37,893 nucleotides of DNA from an uncultured Eggerthellaceae bacterium (GTDB taxonomy: Bacteria; Actinomycetota; Coriobacteriia; Coriobacteriales; Eggerthellaceae): contig CAJUFC010000028.1 of the NCBI GenBank assembly GCA_910585565.1, forward strand, positions 1 to 37,893, read 5' to 3'. A program made the translations under genes and the position numbers. Below are positions 32,919-37,893 of the stretch, piece after piece (positions within the stretch are counted from its first letter, which is position 1; every line of letters starts with the position of its first letter). A model generated the notes under the pieces. It saw nothing but the letters and a program-made list of their open reading frames with translations, was not told the origin of the DNA and did not search any database.

Positions 32919-34124
32919 ATGAAGACCATTTACGAAAGCGAATCCACCCCGGCGGCCGACGGCTTCTACATGCCTGCCGAGTTCGCTCCGCAGGATCGCG
33001 TGTGGATGGGCTGGCCCCATCGCACCGACACCTGGGCCCACGGCGCCAAGCCGGCCCAGAAGCAGTACGCCGACATCGCCCGCGCCATCTCCGAATTCAC
33101 GCCGGTCTACATGTGCGCCAACGAAGCCGACTATGCCAACTGCAAGGCCGTCTTCGAGGAGGACGAGGGCGTGACCGTCGTCGAGATGACCACCGATGAC
33201 GCGTGGTTCCGCGACACCGGCGCCACCTACGTCATCGACGGCAAGGGCGGCAAGCGCGCCAACCACTGGCACTTCAACGCCTATGGCGGCTTCATCGACG
33301 GGCTGTACTTCCCCTGGGACAAAGACGAGCAGATTGCCGAGAAGATGGCGGAGCTGTCGGGCTGCCGTCGCTATCGCCCCGACGACATGATCCTCGAGGG
33401 CGGCTCGATCACCGTTGATGGCGAGGGCACCGTGGTGGTCACTGACCAGTGCCTGCTCTCTCCGGGCCGCACCGCCAGTGCCGTGCTGGCCGAAGAGGCC
33501 GACCCCGACTCCATCTGGCCGGCCTACGCCAAGAAGTTCGAGCCCTGGAGCGAGGAGCTGCGCGCCTACATGACCGACGAGCTCAAGAAGTACCTGGGCG
33601 TCGAGACGGTCATCTGGGTGAAGGAAGGCATTGACCCCGAGGAAACCAATGGCCACATCGACGACGTGGCGACGTTCATCGCGCCCGGCGTCATGGCCTG
33701 CATCTGGACCGATGACCCCGATTACCCCTTCTATGACCAGTGCCATGCAGCCTATGAGACCCTGTCGAACGCCGTGGATGCCAAGGGCCGCCAGATCAAG
33801 GTGTACAAGCTGCCCATGCCGGTGAACCCGCTGTACATGGACCAGGCCTCGTGCGACTCCATCGATGCTGACGAGAACGCCGAGCCCCGCGTGGCCGACG
33901 AGCCGCTGATCGCCTCATACATGAACTATCTGGTCACCAACGGCGGCGTCATCGTGCCCCAATACGGCGACGAGAACGACGCGCTGGCCGTAGAGACGCT
34001 GCAGAAGATCTACGACGAGGTCTGGGGCGCAGGCGCCTACAAGTGCGTGGGCGTGCAATCCGAGCAGGTCGTCTACGGCGGCGGCAACATCCACTGCATC
34101 ACCCAGCAAGAGCCCAGCGCCTAG
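32919..34124 (+). CDS. aguA: Agmatine deiminase
   Basis: 401 aa, hydrolysing agmatine to N-carbamoylputrescine and ammonia. Guanidino-modifying-enzyme motifs are visible: MGWPHRTDTW near residue 28, TTDDAWFRDTGATYV near 92, NAYGGFIDGLYFPWDKD, ILEGGSI, GHIDDVATF with the catalytic His, and the C-terminal GGGNIHCITQQEP with nucleophile Cys393. Length matches AguA. AAAGGAAAC precedes the ATG. It feeds the carbamoyltransferase encoded upstream; carbamate kinase follows after 15 nt. Confidence 0.95.
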   Translation: MKTIYESESTPAADGFYMPAEFAPQDRVWMGWPHRTDTWAHGAKPAQKQYADIARAISEFTPVYMCANEADYANCKAVFEEDEGVTVVEMTTDDAWFRDTGATYVIDGKGGKRANHWHFNAYGGFIDGLYFPWDKDEQIAEKMAELSGCRRYRPDDMILEGGSITVDGEGTVVVTDQCLLSPGRTASAVLAEEADPDSIWPAYAKKFEPWSEELRAYMTDELKKYLGVETVIWVKEGIDPEETNGHIDDVATFIAPGVMACIWTDDPDYPFYDQCHAAYETLSNAVDAKGRQIKVYKLPMPVNPLYMDQASCDSIDADENAEPRVADEPLIASYMNYLVTNGGVIVPQYGDENDALAVETLQKIYDEVWGAGAYKCVGVQSEQVVYGGGNIHCITQQEPSA

Positions 34125-34139
34125 GAAAGCGAGCAAGCA

Positions 34140-35102
34140 ATGACTACGACGAGCACCGATACGCGCGTAGTAATCGCGCTCGGCGGCAACGCCTTGGGAG
34201 ACACCCCCGAAGAGCAGATCGAGCGCGTGCGCACGGCAGCCCCGAAGCTCCTCGACCTCATCATGCAGGGCAACGAGATCATCATCACCCACGGCAACGG
34301 GCCGCAGGTGGGCATGATTCAGAAAGCGTTCACTTACGCCCATCAAGACGATGCGGCCATCCCCCAGCTGGATCTGCCCGAATGCGGAGCCATGAGCCAG
34401 GGCTACATCGGCTACCACCTCCAGCAGGCCATCGGCGTCGCGCTACACAAGAACTACAAGCGCTGGCACGTGGCGAGCGTGGTCACGCAGACCGAGGTGG
34501 ACCCGGACGACCCTGCCTTCGAGAACCCCACCAAGCCCATCGGCGCCTTCTTGACCAAGGAGCAGGCCGAGGCTGAGATGGCCGCCCATCCCGACCAGGT
34601 GTTCGTGGAGGACTCCGGCCGCGGCTGGAGGCGCGTGGTGGCCTCCCCCGAGCCGAAGAAGATCGTGGAGGCACCCAGCATCCTAAATCTGCTCGACAAC
34701 GAGTTCATCGTAATCTGCACGGGCGGCGGTGGCGTGCCGGTGGTGCGCGACTATGCGGACAAGGGTGCCTACAAGGGCGTGGCTGCCGTCATCGACAAAG
34801 ACCTCGGCGGCGAGCTGCTCGCTGAGGACTGCGGCGCTGACGTGCTGGTGTTGCTCACCGCCGTCGACCACGTGGCCATCAACTTCGGCACGCCCGAGCA
34901 GGTCGACCTCACCGACGTGACGGTGGAGGAAGCCGAGCGTTATCTGGCCGAGGGACAGTTCGGCAAAGGCTCGATGGAGCCGAAGGTGGCAGCCGGCATC
35001 AAGTTTGCGAAGAGCCGCCCCGGGCGCGTGTGCATCATCGGCAGCCTCGATCGCGCCGGCGAAGCCATGGCAGGAAAGAGCGGCACCCGCATTCACGCAT
35101 AG
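34140..35102 (+). CDS. arcC: Carbamate kinase
   Basis: 320 aa, transferring phosphate from carbamoyl phosphate to ADP and so yielding the pathway's ATP. The nucleotide-binding start VVIALGGNALG, then ITHGNGPQVG, SQGYIGYHLQQA, VVASPEPKKIVE, CTGGGGVPVV and the C-terminal GSMEPKVAAGIKFA are all present. The length is typical. It is the last gene of the operon, 15 nt after aguA, and is followed by a strong terminator. Confidence 0.95.
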   Translation: MTTTSTDTRVVIALGGNALGDTPEEQIERVRTAAPKLLDLIMQGNEIIITHGNGPQVGMIQKAFTYAHQDDAAIPQLDLPECGAMSQGYIGYHLQQAIGVALHKNYKRWHVASVVTQTEVDPDDPAFENPTKPIGAFLTKEQAEAEMAAHPDQVFVEDSGRGWRRVVASPEPKKIVEAPSILNLLDNEFIVICTGGGGVPVVRDYADKGAYKGVAAVIDKDLGGELLAEDCGADVLVLLTAVDHVAINFGTPEQVDLTDVTVEEAERYLAEGQFGKGSMEPKVAAGIKFAKSRPGRVCIIGSLDRAGEAMAGKSGTRIHA

Positions 35103-35171
35103 CGTCTCTGCCGGCTCACCGCCGGCTTGACCTACCCCACCTGCCTTTCCACCCCCTAGAGCAGGTGCCCC

Positions 35172-35203
35172 AGCCCCCGCGTCTCGCACGCGGGGGCTTT
35201 TTG
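35172..35203 (+). terminator. Rho-independent terminator of the agmatine operon
   Basis: AGCCCCCGCG (35172-35181), 7-nt loop, CGCGGGGGCT (35189-35198), then TTTTT. This is a classical intrinsic terminator 70 nt after arcC. Confidence 0.93.
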
Positions 35204-35565
35204 TGCGCGGTGCGCGCTGCGCGCGCAAAGCAGTCCGTACGGAGCTTGGCTTTCGCTCCGTGCGGGCCTTGGTTTCGTTCGTCGGTTCTTGTTGCGCAAC
35301 AGGATGCCGGGTTGCTTGCTCTCCTATGCGCTCGTCCCCACCTGAAGCCTCCCTGAAACGGAATGTGCTTCAAATGGAGTTTGGCGCCGTGAGCGCATCG
35401 CTCGCCTATGATGACAGGCACCTTCCGCCTGCAAGCGACGAGCAGACACGCACCACGCTTCTCGCTTCAGCGATCAAGAGCAGGGCGGGAAGCATTGCCT
35501 GGAAAGCCCGCTTCCCTCCCCACCCGCACAATCTCCGCGAGCGTCACTTCGGGCAGCCAAATCGC
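35204..35565. other. Gene-free region between arcC and the TnpB-like locus
   Basis: A second stem, CCGTACGGAGC (35235-35245) with GCTCCGTGCGG (35255-35265), follows the terminator. No frame with a credible start, codon pattern or family was recognised. A short minus-strand stretch reading LPEVTLAEIVRVGREAGFPG (about 35545-35485) may be a gene relic but is too short to assign. Confidence 0.4.
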
Positions 35566-35735
35566 CCTACAAACATGAGCAGGGGTCGGGGGTATTCATG
35601 CATTGCACCCAAGCTCCGCCAGGAGCGAGGCGAGGCGCTCTCCGGTCCGTCGGGAGTGTCCATGCACTGCACCCAAACTCCGCCAAGCGTAGGGGTGCAG
35701 TTCGAACGAGCACCGCCTCCGACCCCTGCTCAACA
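35566..35735 (-). ncRNA. Structured segment with repeat-spacer-repeat, candidate guide RNA (omega RNA-like)
   Basis: It lies directly after the TnpB-like stop, read on the minus strand. A 13-bp perfect stem (GAGCAGGGGTCGG, 35577-35589, with its complement at 35719-35731) closes a 155-nt domain. Inside are two 38-nt direct repeats at 35585-35622 and 35649-35686, identical at 32 positions, with all six differences being transitions, separated by 26 nt. CTGCACCC/GGGTGCAG form another stem (35667-35700). In TnpB systems the guide RNA overlaps the gene's 3' end and the element's right end. An RNA role here is inferred, not shown. Confidence 0.45.
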
Positions 35736-35736
35736 T

Positions 35737-36681
35737 CTACTCCTCCATCAGCTCTCGCCCGGCCCAGTCGCACTTGTAGCGCAGCTGGCGCAGCAGCTCT
35801 GCGCCCTCGGGCGTGCGCCATGCCCGTGCGCCCCCCTCTACAACAATCGCGCCGTTGTCCCGCACGAGCGCTGCAGTCAGCTGGTGGGTTTGCGTGATGG
35901 AGCCATCGCGCTTGTGCGCCATCAGCCGCGCAACGCGCTCTTTTTGCCGCAGCCAACGCGCCGAGGCACGCCGATGCGGGCCCGGCCCTTGCCGCCGAGC
36001 GAGCTTTCGCTTCTCGCGTCGGAGGCGCTTCTCCGTGCGGGGGTCGCCATCGCTACAGGCTGCCATGGTGTCCGGCTCAACGACTGCCACCCCGCCCTTG
36101 GGTGGCAACGTGCGCACCGACACGTCCTTGCAGAGCACCGACGCCCACCATCGGCCTGCGGCATCCACCGACACCGTGCAGGAGATGGGCGTACCCGCGA
36201 GCTCGCGCCACACGACCGCGTTCACCCAACCCACCTTGGCAAACCGCACCCGATTGGGCGCCAGATCGTCAGCGCGCTTGAACGCGACCGTGGCCGAATC
36301 CTTATCGCCGCGCCGCTTGAACCGCGGAAAGCCCACGCTGCGGGCACCCTGACGCACGCGCCGATAGAACTGGTGGAACGCATCGTCAAGGTGCCGCAGC
36401 TCATAGACCAGCGCGGTGGAGTCCACGTCCTTGAGAAAGGCATGCCCCTCCGCGTCGGTGCGCTCGCGCTTGAAGTCGGTCAGCATGCGGCACAGATCAA
36501 AATGCGTCGGCACCTTCACTTCTGGGTCAACCTTGCGCTCTTCGTACGCCGCAATGCGCGCCGCCAGAAAGTGGTTGTACACGAGCCGGCAGCAGCCAAA
36601 CATCCGTCGAAAGTACGCCTCCTGCTCCGGCCCCGGATACAACCTGCACCGATACGCCTTATACACCCGCTTCGTCGTCAT
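35737..36681 (-). CDS. TnpB-like protein, RuvC-altered and C-terminally truncated
   Basis: 314 aa. The start, YKAYRCRLYPGPEQEAYFRR then MFGCCRLVYNHFLAARI, is the HTH_OrfB_IS605 region. LRREKRKLARRQGPG and the ALVRDNGAIVVEGGARAW block (RuvC-II Glu kept) follow. The RuvC-I motif, usually GxDxG, reads V-V-E-P-D-T, so the catalytic Asp is replaced or displaced. After RuvC-II about 15 residues are missing, and the protein stops at WAGRELMEE, before the zinc finger and RuvC-III Asp. The frame is otherwise intact with a good start (AAGGAAGG before 36681). No TnpA is nearby. It may be a nuclease-dead repressor-type derivative or a decaying transposon gene. Confidence 0.85.
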   Translation of the reverse strand: MTTKRVYKAYRCRLYPGPEQEAYFRRMFGCCRLVYNHFLAARIAAYEERKVDPEVKVPTHFDLCRMLTDFKRERTDAEGHAFLKDVDSTALVYELRHLDDAFHQFYRRVRQGARSVGFPRFKRRGDKDSATVAFKRADDLAPNRVRFAKVGWVNAVVWRELAGTPISCTVSVDAAGRWWASVLCKDVSVRTLPPKGGVAVVEPDTMAACSDGDPRTEKRLRREKRKLARRQGPGPHRRASARWLRQKERVARLMAHKRDGSITQTHQLTAALVRDNGAIVVEGGARAWRTPEGAELLRQLRYKCDWAGRELMEE

Positions 36682-36692
36682 GCCACCACCTT

Positions 36693-36731
36693 CCTTCAAA
36701 ATGAACAGGGGTCGAGGGAGGTGTTCATTTT
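36693..36731 (-). repeat. Left terminal repeat and hairpin of the TnpB-like unit
   Basis: AAAATGAACA (36698-36707) and TGTTCATTTT (36722-36731) form a perfect 10-bp inverted repeat directly upstream of the ribosome binding site. The stretch 36693-36728 also resembles 35566-35599 beyond the other end of the gene (shared core ATGARCAGGGGTCG, then TTCAT), in the same orientation. It could be the element's left-end hairpin, an operator, or both. Confidence 0.6.
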
Positions 36732-36758
36732 CCTCACTCGGGCCGAGGCTGCCACAAA

Positions 36759-36789
36759 GGAACGGGGCGCGACCCATTTACCCCGTCCC
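36759..36789 (-). terminator. Hairpin after the InlB-repeat gene
   Basis: On the minus strand GGGACGGGG (complement of 36781-36789) pairs with CCCCGTTCC (complement of 36759-36767), one G-U pair, with a 13-nt loop. TTTG follows shortly after. It lies 7 nt past the stop and probably ends the surface protein transcript. Confidence 0.55.
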
Positions 36790-36795
36790 TTCGGG

Positions 36796-37893
36796 TCACT
36801 CCCTCGCCGCGACCGTCACCTGGAGGCGGGTGATCGGCTTGGGGCCGTCGAGGTCGGTGCGCACGCTGAGCCTGTCGGAGGGGATGGACATGCCCAGCTC
36901 GAGCGGCAGGCGCTCGCTGGGGTCTGCTCCCTGCCAGAGCTCGTCGAAGGCGGTGCCCGCGTAGCCGAAGGCCGCTATGCGGTAGGCCGCCCGCTCGGCC
37001 TCGGCGAGCGCGTAGGCGCTCCGCCACGCGGAGCCGTCGGCGTCGCCTGCGAGCGGGAGCCCGATCGGCGCCGCGCCGGGCGCATCCGCCAGGAGCGTGA
37101 GCCGCGTCGAGACGAGCGCGTCCCGCCACGCCGCCAGCCGGTCGGCCTCGGAGGCGCCGTCGGGGAGCGCGCCCTCCGGCAGCTCGAAGAAGCCCTCGAG
37201 CTCTGCCTGCTCGCTCCGGAGGGCGAGCGCCTCCACCTCCACCGGGCGCACGGTCCTCGACTTGAGCGCGTACTCTCCCATGGCGGGCGCGGTCACCTTG
37301 CCCGTGCCGGCGTCCACCGCGAGGCCGACGCTGGCGGGAACCGTCACGTCCAGCCTCAGCGTCCACTTGGCAAAGACATTGGTCGGGCCCTCGACGGGCG
37401 TGCCTTCGAAGTCGAACTTGTCGCCCGCGTAGTCGCCCTGGCCGGTGCCGGCGCCCGCCTCGTCGCGGGCCTCCGGGTACCAGCCCGCGAACTGCCAGCC
37501 GGCCCATTTCGGGGCGGCCACGGGGCACCCGGGCTCGCCGGGCACCTGGCTCGCCGGCACGCGCGAGCCCTCTAGAACCTCGACCGCGTACTCGCCGAGG
37601 TCCACGCCGCCCTCGCCGGCATTCTCGAAGGCGCCCCCGGCCGCGTAGAACGTCACCGCGAAGCGCTCGAGCTCGCGCCAGCCGGCGTAGACGGTCGCGT
37701 CGGCCGTGACGGGCGTGCCCTCGAAGTCGTAGAGGCGCGCGTCGTCGAGCGCGAGGGCGCCCTCGGCGTCGGCGTACCACCCGGCGAACCTCCAGCCGTC
37801 CCTCGTCGGGTCGGTGGCGGGACGGCGCGCATGCCCGCCGTCGACGACGGTCTGGCTGGCCACCTTGGTGCCGCCGCGCGTGTCGAAGGTGAC
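36796..37893 (-). CDS. InlB B-repeat surface protein, C-terminal part (start outside window)
   Basis: The frame is open from the right window edge to 36796 (365 codons). Two InlB/Listeria-Bacteroides repeats are visible, marked by VTFDTRGGTKVASQTVVDGG then GWRFAGWY, and VTFYAAGGAFENAGEGG then GWQFAGWYPE. A region of about 200 residues (LDVTVPASVGLAVDAGTGKV onward) follows, like a WxL-related C-terminal domain. No LPxTG motif or membrane helix is seen at the end, so anchoring is by another route or the protein is released. GC content is very high. It lies upstream of and co-oriented with the TnpB-like gene. Confidence 0.85.
   Translation of the reverse strand, partial: VTFDTRGGTKVASQTVVDGGHARRPATDPTRDGWRFAGWYADAEGALALDDARLYDFEGTPVTADATVYAGWRELERFAVTFYAAGGAFENAGEGGVDLGEYAVEVLEGSRVPASQVPGEPGCPVAAPKWAGWQFAGWYPEARDEAGAGTGQGDYAGDKFDFEGTPVEGPTNVFAKWTLRLDVTVPASVGLAVDAGTGKVTAPAMGEYALKSRTVRPVEVEALALRSEQAELEGFFELPEGALPDGASEADRLAAWRDALVSTRLTLLADAPGAAPIGLPLAGDADGSAWRSAYALAEAERAAYRIAAFGYAGTAFDELWQGADPSERLPLELGMSIPSDRLSVRTDLDGPKPITRLQVTVAARE

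Noticed and set aside
31473..33746. A 757-codon minus-strand frame opposite the antiporter and aguA
   Set aside because: Low-complexity His/Asp/Val-rich translation mirroring the codon bias of the true genes on the other strand.
35585..35686. The repeat-spacer-repeat as a CRISPR array
   Set aside because: Only two 38-nt copies with six differences and one 26-nt spacer, no cas genes nearby, and both copies nest in a larger stem.
35203..37575. A 790-codon open frame on the plus strand across the TnpB-like and InlB genes
   Set aside because: Composition is Arg/Ala/His/Pro-rich with no family features, and it is antisense to two well-supported genes; a GC-rich shadow frame.

Overview
The window is GC-rich DNA with strong AGGAGG-type ribosome binding sites. 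It holds a membrane-anchored LuxR regulator, HelD, a DIP1984-type protein, an agmatine deiminase operon and an InlB-repeat surface protein. This mix fits an anaerobic gut actinobacterium of the Coriobacteriia, probably Eggerthellaceae; that assignment is inference from gene content, since no rRNA is present.

Left part (1-21374), chromosomal background: an ABC-2 exporter with an XRE membrane regulator; a LysR gene divergent from an OFA-like MFS transporter; adenine deaminase; an AAA/DUF4143 ATPase preceded by four repeats in exact 32-bp phase; a small membrane protein followed by an XRE membrane protein; a TetR gene divergent from a small membrane protein across a 34-bp perfect palindrome; an SDR fragment; rhodanese; cysteine synthase with an SLC13-like permease; an ABC-F remnant; DIP1984; HelD; a PAP2 phosphatase; a TDT transporter; and a stand-alone ATP-pyrophosphatase subunit of GMP synthase.

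Island (21357-28672): a 7.3-kb, more AT-rich integrative element sits in the 3' end of the GMP synthase gene, bounded by an 18-bp direct repeat. It carries an Eco47II/Sau96I-like restriction enzyme, a cytosine methyltransferase with an N-terminal MerR-like HTH beside a 30-bp perfect palindrome, an oriT-like region, a RepA-like ATPase missing its start, a tyrosine integrase missing its end (the two joined by one deletion), an excisionase-like gene, and a divergent XRE-OLD nuclease operon controlled from a region with three matching operators. The element looks stranded but still loaded with defence genes.

Right part (28692-35203): an agmatine deiminase pathway. A membrane LuxR regulator is divergent from putrescine carbamoyltransferase, an APC antiporter, agmatine deiminase and carbamate kinase, closed by a strong terminator. 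Together these would import agmatine, export putrescine and yield ATP, ammonia and CO2.

Far right (35204-37893): a TnpB-like protein with an altered RuvC-I motif and no C-terminal zinc finger or RuvC-III. It is flanked by related terminal repeats and followed by a strongly structured repeat-spacer-repeat segment. Beyond it lies the C-terminal part of an InlB-repeat surface protein that runs off the window. The nuclease-dead TnpB-like locus and the XRE-OLD/R-M island are the best candidates for undescribed biology here.
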